Positions 1 to 8,669 of a stretch of DNA of 40,393 nucleotides are shown piece by piece; within the stretch, counting starts at the first letter, position 1; each line of letters opens with the position of its first letter. Source of the stretch: a virus; IMG/VR virus record IMGVR_UViG_3300023110_001987, positions 1-40,393 of that record, one strand, 5' to 3'. Under the pieces are notes generated by a model. It saw only the letters and a list, made by a program, of their open reading frames with translations, was not told where the DNA came from and ran no database searches. Position numbers and translations under genes: made by a program.

Positions 1-2
1 TT

Positions 3-2651
3 ACTGGTCACAATATTGGTGACGTGGGTAATAGAGATTATAAAGTTTCAATTGATTATGCAAACGGTGAAATGAGACCTACATTCCATGAAGACGCTGT
101 AAAACTTATTGAAAGAGATGATGATGGTACAGAAATTATTGCAACAGATAGAGCAAATGCAAACTATACTAAAACAGGTGATCTAATAACTTTACCTTAT
201 ATAGAACAAACTTTGATAGATCAACCTTATGCTAGTAAAGCTATCAATGTTAATCCATTTGGTATATTCACATGGATAGGTGCAATCGAATTAACACCTC
301 CAGGTGATGAATGGAAAGAAACAGAAAGAGCGCCAGAATTAGTTATTAATAATCCTAATGGTAGTTGGGATAACTTAACAAAACAAACTGGTAATAGTGG
401 ACAATTATCTGAGTTTCCTATGTCAACAGTTTGGAATTCATGGCAAGATACATGGACAGGAAGACCTGTTGAAACAGAAAGAAGACGTGTTGGTGATACG
501 TATAAGAAAAAAGGTGGTCATGGATGGAGAGTCATGGCAAGAGAAGAAGTAACTACTGTTCAACAAGTATCACAAACAAGAACAGGAATTAGAGCAGTTG
601 CTGTACCAGAAACAGTAAGAACATCAATCGGTGATAGAGTTGTTTCAGTTGCCTTTGTTCCTTTTATAAGAAGTAGAACAATTACATTTAATGCAACAAG
701 ATTAAAACCAAATACAAGAGTCTACCCATTCTTTGATAACATAGATATTACTTCATATGTAACACCTGATGGTGGCTCATTGGGAGGTAATTTAGTTGCG
801 GATGCAAACGGTTCCGTAACAGGTACATTTGCAATACCTGATCCAAAAGTGGATGCAAATCCTAGATGGAGAACGGGTCAAAGATTATTCAGATTAACAA
901 GTTCATCAACAAACAGTCAAACTAATGCTAACGTAGAAACAGCTGCAAATGCTGAATACATTGCAAGAGGATTAATAGAAACTGTGAGAGAAACTATTTT
1001 ATCAAGTAGAGAAGCTCGTGTTGAGATGAGAAGTGTAACAGAAAATCAATCTATTGCAAGAACATCTACTAGAACCGCAGAAAGACAAATTGCATACCAC
1101 GATCCATTAGCACAAACATTCTTAATTGATGATGAAGGTGGTGTGTTCTTAACTTCAATAGATTTATTTTTTCAAACAAAAGACAGTAATGTTCCAGTTA
1201 CAGTACAAATACGAAATGTAGTAAATGGTTATCCTGGACAAAAGATATTACCATTTTCTGAAGTTACTTTAAATCCTGGTTCAGTAAATACAAGTACAGA
1301 TGGTACTACTGCAACTAAATTTACATTTTCTAGTCCAGTTTATATACAAAATAATGTAGAGTATTGTTTTGTTGTAATGGCTAATTCACAAGATTATAAT
1401 GCTTACGTAGCAAGAATAGGTGAAACATCATTAGACTCAAATAGAACAATATCTGGTCAACCATACGCTGGTGTTATGTTTAAATCTCAAAACGGTATGA
1501 CTTGGTCTGCCGAACAAAATGAAGATATGAAGTTTAAACTAAGAAGAGCAGAGTTTGAACAAATTACAGGTACAGTTACGTTAACAAACGATACTTTATC
1601 AACAAGAACACTTAAAAATAATCCTTTAAGAACAACAAATGGCTCGTCAGTTATTAGAGTATTTCATCCAAATCACGGTATGCACGGAACTAATAACAAT
1701 GTTATTATTTCAGGTGTTCCAAGTGGTAACTATAATGGCATAGCACACTCCGACATTAATGGAGTATATACAAGTATATCAAATATAACTTTAGATAGTT
1801 ACGACATTACAACTGCTGGTACAGCAAGTGCAACAGGAGATATTGGTGGTACAGCTGTTACTGCAACTCAAAATAGATTGTTTGATGTACTTAACTTAGG
1901 TGGTATTCAAACAGTAAATGTACCAGGTACAACTATAGATTATTACGTTAGAACATCTACGGGTAAATCAATACATGGATCAGAAACACAATTTACATTA
2001 ACAACAAATACAAATAAAGTTGCTGTTATTAATAACGATAACATTGCCTTTACAGCACCTCAAATGGTTGCAAGTGAAGTAAATGAATCAGGTGACACAC
2101 CTACTGGAACAGCTGCAAACGGTGTCGGTAAATCATTCTATACAATATTAGAAATGTCAACAACAAATACTAATCTTTCTCCAGTATTAGATACTCAAAG
2201 AATGAGTGCCTTCACAATTTCAAACAGATTAAATAGTGCTACATCAAGTAACACACCAGATTTTGTTGATGATATTACAAACACAGGAACATCATCAGCT
2301 GCTGTATATTGCACTAAACCAGTTATTTTAGAAAATAACTCTAAGGCATTAGATATAAGATTAACTGCAAATATCAGATCAACATCTGAAGTAGAAATGT
2401 ATTATAGAGTTTCAGGACCAGATGAAGAAAGACAACTTGATGATATAAGTTGGACACCATTTAACACAGACGGCAGTCCCGACACATCTATTACTCCTGC
2501 TGAAGATGATACTACATTTAAAGAATACAAATATTCGGCAAGTGACATACATGACTTTACATCATATCAACTAAAAATTGTTATGAAAGGAACTAATTCA
2601 TCATATCCACCAGTATTAAGAGATATGAGAGGAATTGCATTGGCTGTCTAA
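3..2651 (+). CDS. Large T4-like virion structural protein, 5' end outside the window
   Basis: The reading frame is open from the first full codon of the window. The GTG at 24 is an internal valine, not the start, because coding sequence (Thr-Gly-His-Asn-Ile-Gly-Asp) precedes it, so this is the C-terminal 882 residues of a longer protein. It resembles the large structural proteins found downstream of the baseplate genes in marine T4-like phages. Features seen are a conserved core with RTITFNATRLKPNTRVYPFF and DPLAQTFLIDDEGGVF, then beta-rich, Thr/Ser/Asn-rich sequence typical of tail-associated proteins. It has no enzymatic motif. The gene after it starts 1 nt beyond its stop. A role as a baseplate or tail-fibre attachment protein is inferred; the structural assignment is more certain than the exact position in the virion. 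Confidence 0.7.
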   Translation, partial: TGHNIGDVGNRDYKVSIDYANGEMRPTFHEDAVKLIERDDDGTEIIATDRANANYTKTGDLITLPYIEQTLIDQPYASKAINVNPFGIFTWIGAIELTPPGDEWKETERAPELVINNPNGSWDNLTKQTGNSGQLSEFPMSTVWNSWQDTWTGRPVETERRRVGDTYKKKGGHGWRVMAREEVTTVQQVSQTRTGIRAVAVPETVRTSIGDRVVSVAFVPFIRSRTITFNATRLKPNTRVYPFFDNIDITSYVTPDGGSLGGNLVADANGSVTGTFAIPDPKVDANPRWRTGQRLFRLTSSSTNSQTNANVETAANAEYIARGLIETVRETILSSREARVEMRSVTENQSIARTSTRTAERQIAYHDPLAQTFLIDDEGGVFLTSIDLFFQTKDSNVPVTVQIRNVVNGYPGQKILPFSEVTLNPGSVNTSTDGTTATKFTFSSPVYIQNNVEYCFVVMANSQDYNAYVARIGETSLDSNRTISGQPYAGVMFKSQNGMTWSAEQNEDMKFKLRRAEFEQITGTVTLTNDTLSTRTLKNNPLRTTNGSSVIRVFHPNHGMHGTNNNVIISGVPSGNYNGIAHSDINGVYTSISNITLDSYDITTAGTASATGDIGGTAVTATQNRLFDVLNLGGIQTVNVPGTTIDYYVRTSTGKSIHGSETQFTLTTNTNKVAVINNDNIAFTAPQMVASEVNESGDTPTGTAANGVGKSFYTILEMSTTNTNLSPVLDTQRMSAFTISNRLNSATSSNTPDFVDDITNTGTSSAAVYCTKPVILENNSKALDIRLTANIRSTSEVEMYYRVSGPDEERQLDDISWTPFNTDGSPDTSITPAEDDTTFKEYKYSASDIHDFTSYQLKIVMKGTNSSYPPVLRDMRGIALAV

Positions 2652-2652
2652 T

Positions 2653-2874
2653 ATGAGTAAATTACAAGTTGAAGGTTTTGCAAGTTTAGTAAGAGATACA
2701 AACTCTAACGCAATTGTAAATGTAAATAAGTCTGAATATCAACTTTATATGAATAGACGTAAAGCAAGAGAAAAACAAAGTGATGTATTAAGAGATACAG
2801 TAAAAGAAATAAATACTTTAAAGAGTGAATTATTTGAAATTAAAAAATTATTAAAAGAGGTAATTAAAAAATAA
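2653..2874 (+). CDS. Small coiled-coil protein of the tail region
   Basis: I chose the ATG at 2653 (MSKLQVEGF, 73 residues), 1 nt after the preceding stop; a longer frame from 2635 would overlap that gene for no reason. The N-terminal half (LVRDTNSNAIVNVNKSEY) reads like a small conserved protein seen in the same place in marine T4-like phages. The second half is a charged, heptad-like helix rich in Lys, Glu, Leu and Ile, probably a coiled coil. It ends in TAATG, sharing one base with the next start, so translation is probably coupled. The function is unknown. A structural accessory or assembly factor is plausible from position only. Confidence 0.65.
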   Translation: MSKLQVEGFASLVRDTNSNAIVNVNKSEYQLYMNRRKAREKQSDVLRDTVKEINTLKSELFEIKKLLKEVIKK

Positions 2875-3731
2875 TGGCCGCAAGAACAATAGCAACAACA
2901 GATACACTTGAAACGTTTAGAACGGAGTTTAATGCTCTATCTGAAAACGATTTTGGTGATTTAGCAACACTTGACTCTGGTATTACAGCAACAAGCGTTG
3001 TAGGTGCTGTTAATGAATTATATACATCAATTGCAGGAAGTTTAGCATTTGATATTACTGACGGTTCTAATACACAGACTGTTACAAATACTCAAACAAT
3101 TACTTTTGCAAGTACAGCTAATCAAATTAATGCTATAGTTTCTGCTACAGATACAGTCACATTTTCTTTACCGAATGATGTAACAATTGCAGGAAATTTT
3201 AATGCAAGTGGCACAGGCGCACATTCATTAGGAACTATTCAAGTTTCTGGTAATACAATTAACTCAACAAATTCGTCATTGATAACTATTAATGATAGTT
3301 TAACTGTAAATAATGACTTAGATGTAAATGGTACTATGACTATTTCATCACTAACAGTAGATAATATAAGTAGTTCGGGATCAACTGTAGATTTTGGTTC
3401 ATCAAATATAGAAACTACAGGTTATATTTACACATCTAATCCTTCAGGTTTTGTTTTAGAGGGCTCAACTTCTGACGGATTTGAAACACTTATAGTTGCA
3501 CAAGATCCAACAGCAGACCGAACAATAACTTTACCAAATGAAACTGGTACAGTTATAACTACAGCCAGTTCTGGTGTTGTTACAGGAACAATGATTGCTG
3601 CAGATACGGTTGGGGAAGCAAACATGGCCAATGACGCAATTGGGCAAGATCAACTAAAAAATCTTGTAACTTTACAAATACTAAACTCATCAGGTACAGT
3701 TGTAAAAACAATATATGGAGCAGGTGCATAA
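2874..3731 (+). CDS. Tail-fibre-like structural protein
   Basis: This is a 285-residue protein of low complexity, rich in Thr, Ser, Asn and Gly, built of short beta-strand repeats such as SGNTINSTNSSLITINDSL and LTVNNDLDVNGTMTISSLTV. That pattern is typical of trimeric phage fibre shafts. The N-terminus (TDTLETFRTEFN, then VGAVNELYTSI) and the C-terminus (ANDAIGQDQLKNLV, then SSGTVVKTIYGAGA) match the organisation of cyanophage and pelagiphage fibre-like proteins. No chaperone or adhesin domain is visible. It starts on the last base of the previous gene and ends just before a late-promoter-like CATAAATA. It is probably a fibre or virion appendage; the receptor is unknown. Confidence 0.6.
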   Translation: MAARTIATTDTLETFRTEFNALSENDFGDLATLDSGITATSVVGAVNELYTSIAGSLAFDITDGSNTQTVTNTQTITFASTANQINAIVSATDTVTFSLPNDVTIAGNFNASGTGAHSLGTIQVSGNTINSTNSSLITINDSLTVNNDLDVNGTMTISSLTVDNISSSGSTVDFGSSNIETTGYIYTSNPSGFVLEGSTSDGFETLIVAQDPTADRTITLPNETGTVITTASSGVVTGTMIAADTVGEANMANDAIGQDQLKNLVTLQILNSSGTVVKTIYGAGA

Positions 3732-3734
3732 ATA
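3727..3734 (+). promoter_or_regulatory. T4-type late promoter (CATAAATA)
   Basis: CATAAATA differs by one base from the T4 late consensus TATAAATA and overlaps the stop codon of the fibre gene. It lies 16 nt before the ATG at 3751, leaving room for the GGAG ribosome-binding site at 3742-3745. Confidence 0.55.
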
Positions 3735-3750
3735 AATTAGTGGAGATATT

Positions 3751-4686
3751 ATGGCAGTCAGAAATCCGTTATATGAAGTAAGTGGAAATTTAAGAGAGAT
3801 GTCAACTGCAATGGTTGACTCGATAGTAGATCAAGTTGTTTATCAATACTCATTAAATCCTAGTGTTGCATTATCAGTAGTTAGTTCAGGTGGAAATTTA
3901 GGAACAATTACAGATACAAGAAAACAAGCTGGAGCTTATTCATCAAGTGCAACAAATTATCCAAGTGAAGCCACAACAGCGGAACCAGGCACAGTGACAG
4001 TAAATTACTCAAAAATAAACTCATCAACAGCATCTGTATCGCCAACAACTGATACAGGTAAAACTTGGCCAGTCTATTATAATGCAAGTGGACAGTTACA
4101 AGCAATGAATTTACAAGATGTAAAAGATACTTTTTTACATCCAGCAATAGATTTATTAACAGCTGCAACAACAACAACAGATCAGGCAGGAACTTATCAT
4201 ATATCATCAAGTTCAAGTGTTACAGGATCAACTTTAGTTTCAGCCACTCCAGTATTTACAGATACTAGAGCAGATACATCACTTTATACTGCAGGAAGTA
4301 TTCCAGAAACACTTGATCAACCAACAACAATTACAAATTATTATTTGCATAGAGTTAACGGTTCAGCACCATCTTTTACGTTGCCATATTATGTTAATGC
4401 ATCAAATAACATTCAACAGTTTACATCTGCTACATTTAATTCCTTATTGCAAGAATGGATTAGATATACAGCAGCTTCATCATCTGATGGTTATTCTATT
4501 AGTTATAATTTAGGTACATCTGGTTCTGGTAATACAAGAGGTTCGGGAATGGGTGATACTATTTTAAATGGTTCTGGTAATTACCAAACAAGATTTGTAA
4601 ATGCTGACGATTATAGAGCACAAGAGTTTCCAAATGGTACAGCTGTAACTGCAAATACATATTATTTAAGAATAAATAAATCTTAG
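3751..4686 (+). CDS. Virion structural protein of the tail region
   Basis: This 311-residue protein starts MAVRNPLYEVSGNLREM and is preceded by a GGAG ribosome-binding site and a late-promoter-like CATAAATA. Its N-terminal 40 residues are helical and acidic; the rest is Ser/Thr-rich and beta-like with several aromatic patches (NYYLHRVNG, LPYYVNASN). The ending (DYRAQEFPNG, then YYLRINKS) has the look of a conserved structural protein of marine T4-like phages. No catalytic motif or transmembrane segment is seen. Context among fibre and baseplate-associated genes supports a virion role. I cannot name a T4 equivalent. Confidence 0.55.
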   Translation: MAVRNPLYEVSGNLREMSTAMVDSIVDQVVYQYSLNPSVALSVVSSGGNLGTITDTRKQAGAYSSSATNYPSEATTAEPGTVTVNYSKINSSTASVSPTTDTGKTWPVYYNASGQLQAMNLQDVKDTFLHPAIDLLTAATTTTDQAGTYHISSSSSVTGSTLVSATPVFTDTRADTSLYTAGSIPETLDQPTTITNYYLHRVNGSAPSFTLPYYVNASNNIQQFTSATFNSLLQEWIRYTAASSSDGYSISYNLGTSGSGNTRGSGMGDTILNGSGNYQTRFVNADDYRAQEFPNGTAVTANTYYLRINKS

Positions 4687-4693
4687 ATAAATA
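4686..4693 (+). promoter_or_regulatory. T4-type late promoter (GATAAATA)
   Basis: GATAAATA lies directly at the end of the preceding gene and 57 nt before the ATG at 4751. It would give a leader of about 50 nt containing the GAGGAG ribosome-binding site at 4738-4743. Confidence 0.5.
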
Positions 4694-4750
4694 AGATTAT
4701 ATTATGAATATATTATTAACTGGTATATAATTATATAGAGGAGAACAAAA

Positions 4751-5242
4751 ATGTTAAGTGAAGAATATTTAAAAGATAATTTAATTACCGCATATTTTGT
4801 AGATGCAAATAGACAAAATATAGAAATGGTTGTAAGGTCTGAAGATAAGAAAAGTGTATTTACAGAAATTACACCCTTTGATGAAAATAGTGAACAATAT
4901 AAAGTTCTTACAAAATTTATTTCTTTAGACGAGTTACATGAATTAACTTATAAAAAAAAGGTAGATGAAAGAAAAGAGTATGAAGAAAACATGCTTAGAA
5001 TTGCTAAAGATGAAGGATTGATTTTAGAAAATAATAAAATTGATACAAAGTTTTTTAATCTACTTGTAAAAACTATTTTTGAAGAAAGGTCTGAAGACAA
5101 AGAAGAATTGTTTACCTTAAAGATTGCGTTATTTGAATTAGATAAAATTAAAAACTCTAAAAGTACTGAATTAAAAACAAAGTTAAGAAAAGCTCAAACT
5201 ATCTACGATACATTATCTGTAGCGTTTGAACTAACAAAATAG
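4751..5242 (+). CDS. Conserved phage protein of unknown function
   Basis: The 163-residue, highly charged protein (many Lys and Glu) is predicted by eye to be mostly helical in its C-terminal two thirds. A strong GAGGAG ribosome-binding site lies 7 nt upstream of the ATG, and a separate late promoter candidate precedes it. I see no enzymatic motif. It is probably cytosolic or a small virion or assembly protein. Its 3' end overlaps the 3' end of the minus-strand glycosyltransferase gene by 40 nt, so it closes the left plus-strand transcription block. Confidence 0.6.
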   Translation: MLSEEYLKDNLITAYFVDANRQNIEMVVRSEDKKSVFTEITPFDENSEQYKVLTKFISLDELHELTYKKKVDERKEYEENMLRIAKDEGLILENNKIDTKFFNLLVKTIFEERSEDKEELFTLKIALFELDKIKNSKSTELKTKLRKAQTIYDTLSVAFELTK

Positions 5243-5787
5243 TTTTTCCACCAACCAGACCAACCTTCATCCATAAGATGTTTGTTTTGGTTTAAAAGAC
5301 AGATACTATAGTTTTTATCTTGTTGTTCATTTTCTTGTATTGAGTAACAAACTTTATCATAGGTATTATATTTTATTTCTTTGTAATAAAATTCATCACT
5401 ACCTCTCCAATATTTTGTTAAGTAATAGTCTTCAGCACTTTTAAATTTGTCCCATATAAATGACACGTCACCAGTCCACGATACAATAGATGAGTTTAGA
5501 GGTGTGTGATATTCATCTCTCCACCAAGCATTTAATAAAGTAAAATCTTTTCTTATTAGGTTGGGAATTTTATTGTATATTACAATATCTAAATCAAAGT
5601 ATAGATTTTCACCATCTCTAAATCTATCATACATTTGAAACTTGTTATACCAATTACCATATAGATCATCTTCAATAACTTCAAAACTATCATACTTTAG
5701 GCCAGAATGTTCATCTATCATATGTTTTAGATTTCTAACGTGCCAGTTAGTATATTTTTTACCAGTTCTTACACAAATTATTCTCAT
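5203..5787 (-). CDS. DxD glycosyltransferase-like protein (last gene of the minus-strand block)
   Basis: I start this 194-residue protein at the ATG complementary to 5785-5787 because it overlaps the upstream stop in an ATGA arrangement; a longer frame to 5808 would extend into the neighbour. The N-terminal alpha/beta part ends in YFDLDIVIY, where Asp65-x-Asp67 fits the metal and nucleotide-sugar binding motif of GT-A glycosyltransferases. LLNAWWRDEY and LNSSIVSW follow, a pattern typical of small GT8-like enzymes. It is related in plan to the gene just upstream. The likely reaction is sugar transfer from a nucleotide donor; donor and acceptor are unknown. The last 40 nt overlap the convergent gene. 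Confidence 0.65.
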   Translation of the reverse strand: MRIICVRTGKKYTNWHVRNLKHMIDEHSGLKYDSFEVIEDDLYGNWYNKFQMYDRFRDGENLYFDLDIVIYNKIPNLIRKDFTLLNAWWRDEYHTPLNSSIVSWTGDVSFIWDKFKSAEDYYLTKYWRGSDEFYYKEIKYNTYDKVCYSIQENEQQDKNYSICLLNQNKHLMDEGWSGWWKNYFVSSNATDNVS

Positions 5788-6527
5788 TTCCAATACCTCT
5801 TTATCCATTCTTCTTTAGAACTGTGTATGTTACTATTTGGATTAGCAAAGTGAACTATTTTTAATTTAGGATTTGGTTCATCTAAAATCATATAGTCTGT
5901 ATTAAACAATTCTGAATATTTTACATTGTATTGTAAATTAGTTTTTTCATCATTGGTATATTTACCCACCCACTCTCTAGGCATTAAGGTTATTTCTCCA
6001 CGATTATGCCTTATCATATCTTCAACATAATTTTGTTCCCCATAATATTTGTGGTGAACAACACCGTTGTTATAATATTTAAGTTGATAATATTCTATAT
6101 TTTTTATAAATTCATCCCAAACATATCTAAATGTTCCAGACTTAAACTTATACCAACCACCATTAAGTGTGAGTTTTGTGTCATTCCACCATTTATTATA
6201 TGACACTAGTTCATTATCAGCAACAGGCCAACTAATCATATCATCAATATTATCAACTATAACTTGATCTATATCCATAATGATTATTTCATCTTCTGGT
6301 TTTTGATAAGCAAATAGTGGTGAAAAAAACGCAAGTTTGTGCCAATGTAATTTAATATCTGAATGTTTTGGTAGAGGTATTATTGTGTCTGCTTTTACAT
6401 TTGGATTATCACTATAACATATAAACTCAAATGGTATGGTGCTGTTTCTTTTTAAACTATTGTATAGTTTTTTAACATAGTCTGGTGTGTATTTGCCTTC
6501 AAAATATACTGTACAAATTTTTATCAT
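5784..6527 (-). CDS. DxD glycosyltransferase
   Basis: The 247-residue protein has a GT-A-like layout. It starts with KICTVYFEGKYTPDYVKKL, a strand-helix typical of the nucleotide-binding half, followed by FEFICYSDN. The motif EIIIMDIDQVIVD gives Asp85-x-Asp87 after a hydrophobic strand. A late segment (PKLKIVHFANP) resembles the C-terminal His-containing strand of GT8-type enzymes. It starts on the last base of the cysteine-protein gene (TAATG) and ends in ATGA with the next glycosyltransferase, so the genes are coupled. The sugar and the acceptor are unknown. Confidence 0.7.
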   Translation of the reverse strand: MIKICTVYFEGKYTPDYVKKLYNSLKRNSTIPFEFICYSDNPNVKADTIIPLPKHSDIKLHWHKLAFFSPLFAYQKPEDEIIIMDIDQVIVDNIDDMISWPVADNELVSYNKWWNDTKLTLNGGWYKFKSGTFRYVWDEFIKNIEYYQLKYYNNGVVHHKYYGEQNYVEDMIRHNRGEITLMPREWVGKYTNDEKTNLQYNVKYSELFNTDYMILDEPNPKLKIVHFANPNSNIHSSKEEWIKRYWK

Positions 6528-6895
6528 TATTTTTTAAAATCTTTTACTTTATCTTTTGAATGAATAGTAACTTTTTTAATCACATTCATTTTATTTTCTA
6601 CCGAACAATATTTTTTACAAACTTTAGATGCTTTAGATGGATTATCTATCAGTGTTGATAAAAAACTTATCCATTCGTCCGATAAAACAATTTCTTCAAT
6701 AGAATCATTGTTATCTATATGTAATTTTTCTTTAAACAATTTGTTTATTTCATCATCACTTTTAGGATTTGGTATATCACACCAACAACATGGCAATATA
6801 AATCCTTTTGCTGAGTGTCCTAGGTATTGATGGTCTATGTAGTTATTATCATTTTTTGAAGCTGGTTTTATCATACATTTGGGTTTTATTTTCAT
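6527..6895 (-). CDS. Stand-alone SPASM-like iron-sulfur domain protein
   Basis: This is a short protein of 122 residues. Cysteines at 7, 36, 37, 39, 93 and 97 occur in the order expected for the auxiliary-cluster (SPASM or twitch) domain that normally forms the C-terminus of radical SAM enzymes: KC, then GFILPCCWCD, then CKKYC. It has no radical SAM CxxxCxxC motif. The gene overlaps the upstream radical SAM gene by ATGA but has its own GGAG ribosome-binding site (complement of 6906-6909), so it is expressed as a separate chain. I infer that it completes the upstream enzyme in trans. A recent split of one gene by an indel is the alternative. Confidence 0.6.
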   Translation of the reverse strand: MKIKPKCMIKPASKNDNNYIDHQYLGHSAKGFILPCCWCDIPNPKSDDEINKLFKEKLHIDNNDSIEEIVLSDEWISFLSTLIDNPSKASKVCKKYCSVENKMNVIKKVTIHSKDKVKDFKK

Positions 6896-7545
6896 TTCAG
6901 TTTACTCCTATCTAACCAATCTCTTTTAATATAGTAGTTTTTATTTTTAGGTTTAAGAGGGTCATTTTCATAAAACCTTGATGAGTAATAAAACATTAAA
7001 GTAATATTATTATTTTTTGCAATATTTTTTATTTCTTCTATATTATTTTCGTTATATGAAAATACTATACACTGCCATACAACATTTTTAATGTATTTTT
7101 TAGACATAAGCATTACTTCAAAAAGATATTTACCATTTTGATTTATGCGGTGTAAATGACTATCTTTTGGCAGACCGTCTATACCAAATGTCCATTGTGC
7201 ATTAGGATTTGCTTCAAATGCCCTTTTATACCAATCTATTGACTTATGTGATGCTGCTGTTTTAACATCAATCTTAATATTATTTTTGTAAGCTATTTTT
7301 AAAAAATCAATAAAATATGGATTGAATATGGGATCAGATATTTGGCCACAAAAAGTAATTGTATTATAAAAGTTAATAATCTTTGTAAACTGAGAAATAG
7401 TCATATCTTGTCCAGGCACTTTTAGTTTTCTTTCAGAAAATATTTGTCTATTACATTTAGGACATTGTAAAGTGCAACGATGAGTTATATCAAGGTTTAT
7501 ACTTCTTCTTTTAAAAAATCTTGTTTTGCTAATTTCCAAATTCAT
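6892..7545 (-). CDS. Radical SAM protein lacking a C-terminal SPASM domain
   Basis: The 217-residue protein carries the radical SAM cluster motif THRCTLQCPKC (Cys24, Cys28, Cys31), which binds a 4Fe-4S cluster and S-adenosylmethionine. A TFCGQISDP stretch takes the place of the usual GGEP motif. The start at 7545 is supported by GGAGAG (complement of 7555-7560) 9 nt upstream; a longer frame to 7593 would overlap the previous gene more. The barrel is short compared with full radical SAM-SPASM enzymes, and the missing cysteine domain is encoded by the next gene. The substrate is unknown; related SPASM enzymes act on peptides, proteins or sugars. Confidence 0.75.
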   Translation of the reverse strand: MNLEISKTRFFKRRSINLDITHRCTLQCPKCNRQIFSERKLKVPGQDMTISQFTKIINFYNTITFCGQISDPIFNPYFIDFLKIAYKNNIKIDVKTAASHKSIDWYKRAFEANPNAQWTFGIDGLPKDSHLHRINQNGKYLFEVMLMSKKYIKNVVWQCIVFSYNENNIEEIKNIAKNNNITLMFYYSSRFYENDPLKPKNKNYYIKRDWLDRSKLK

Positions 7546-8668
7546 TCCACATTTCTCTCCAGTTAAATTTTCTATGTTTTGACAAGTTATCACAATACTG
7601 TTTCATTTTAGTATTATTAACATCTATAGGATCTAAAATCAACTCTGCCTTTATATAATCAAAGTAATCTTTGTGTTCATATTTTTTTAATATATAATTT
7701 TTTTGTTTTTCATTTAAATTTCTTATTGAAAGAAATTGAGGTCCTCTAACTATATTAACAAACGTTGTGTGAACATTAAATTTTTTCATATAGTAGTCAT
7801 ATATTTCATTTAAATCAAATATATTTAATAATGAAACTGTGCAATTCAACTGATGTATTAAGCTGTGTGCTTCTTTTATGTTTGACTCAAATTTTAATCT
7901 ATCTATTGGATATCTTATCCAATCTAACTTTTTACCATAGTGATCGCATGAAACACCCAATTTTATATTTTCAAATTTTTCTACATAATCAAATATAGAT
8001 TTATCTTTATATCTTAATTCAGTTAAATTTGTGTCATAAGATAATTTTATATGTTTTGCGTGTTCATTAGGTATTAAATCTAAAAATTGCCAATGTTTGG
8101 GAAGTTGTAATGGTTCACCACCAGTAATATTCATATAAGAAACTAAATGTATGTTGTCTAGTATATCTTTTGTTATATCATTCCATTGTTTGTGTTTTAC
8201 AGACTTAAACGGATCTCCCCATATACCTTTTTCACCATAGATTTGTTTTAATTCATTTCTTCTTGTAGATGAGTTGTATGGATGGCACATATAACATCCT
8301 AAGTTACAATACGATCCATGTATTCTTAATTTTAGGCCTACGTTTTTTACTTCCATATCTATACCATATTTGTTAAGATATTTGCCATTCCTATATGACT
8401 CACCCGTTTCTTCTAATTTGTAACAAGTTTTACATGCATCAATTTTGTTACCAATAATTATTTTATTTCTTATTTCTTCCATTTCGGGTGAGTTAAAAAA
8501 ATCAAAAGGAGTTGTATTTTCAGTTGTATATTTTTTCAATTCGTTTGTAGGTTTAGCGTGACAACATAATTTATATCTACCAGCATTATCTGCATATATT
8601 TCTTTAAAAGGCATAGCACAATATGACTTATTTTTTTTGTAAAATTCTTTAATAAAAGACTTTTTCAT
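7529..8668 (-). CDS. Radical SAM enzyme with N-terminal cysteine (twitch-like) region
   Basis: The start is placed at 8668 (MKKSFIKEF, 379 residues), 1 nt after the preceding stop. The N-terminal region has Cys17, Cys35-Cys36, Cys79 and Cys82 in a pattern like an auxiliary-cluster domain (SYCAMPFKEIY, KLCCHA, CKTC). The radical SAM motif SYCNLGCYMC follows (Cys121, Cys125, Cys128), with a clear ITGGEP at 181-186 for SAM binding. This order, with extra cysteines before the SAM barrel, matches the twitch-domain radical SAM family common in marine phages and bacteria. The substrate is unknown. It is coupled with genes on both sides. Confidence 0.8.
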   Translation of the reverse strand: MKKSFIKEFYKKNKSYCAMPFKEIYADNAGRYKLCCHAKPTNELKKYTTENTTPFDFFNSPEMEEIRNKIIIGNKIDACKTCYKLEETGESYRNGKYLNKYGIDMEVKNVGLKLRIHGSYCNLGCYMCHPYNSSTRRNELKQIYGEKGIWGDPFKSVKHKQWNDITKDILDNIHLVSYMNITGGEPLQLPKHWQFLDLIPNEHAKHIKLSYDTNLTELRYKDKSIFDYVEKFENIKLGVSCDHYGKKLDWIRYPIDRLKFESNIKEAHSLIHQLNCTVSLLNIFDLNEIYDYYMKKFNVHTTFVNIVRGPQFLSIRNLNEKQKNYILKKYEHKDYFDYIKAELILDPIDVNNTKMKQYCDNLSKHRKFNWREMWNEFGN

Positions 8669-8669
8669 T

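Noticed and set aside
3428-3631. Minus-strand open frame inside the fibre gene
   Set aside because: It is a shadow of the beta-repeat coding sequence with no ribosome-binding site and no recognisable protein; similar shadows occur on the minus strand of the fibre genes at 17761, 18499, 19189, 20284 and 22249.
3908-4216. Leu-rich minus-strand frame in the structural gene
   Set aside because: The composition (Leu, His, Asn runs) comes from reading Thr/Ser codons in reverse; the plus-strand protein is clearly real.
4704-4730. Eight-codon reading frame in the leader before the gene at 4751 (possible leader peptide)
   Set aside because: It is too short, has no ribosome-binding site and no sign of attenuation.
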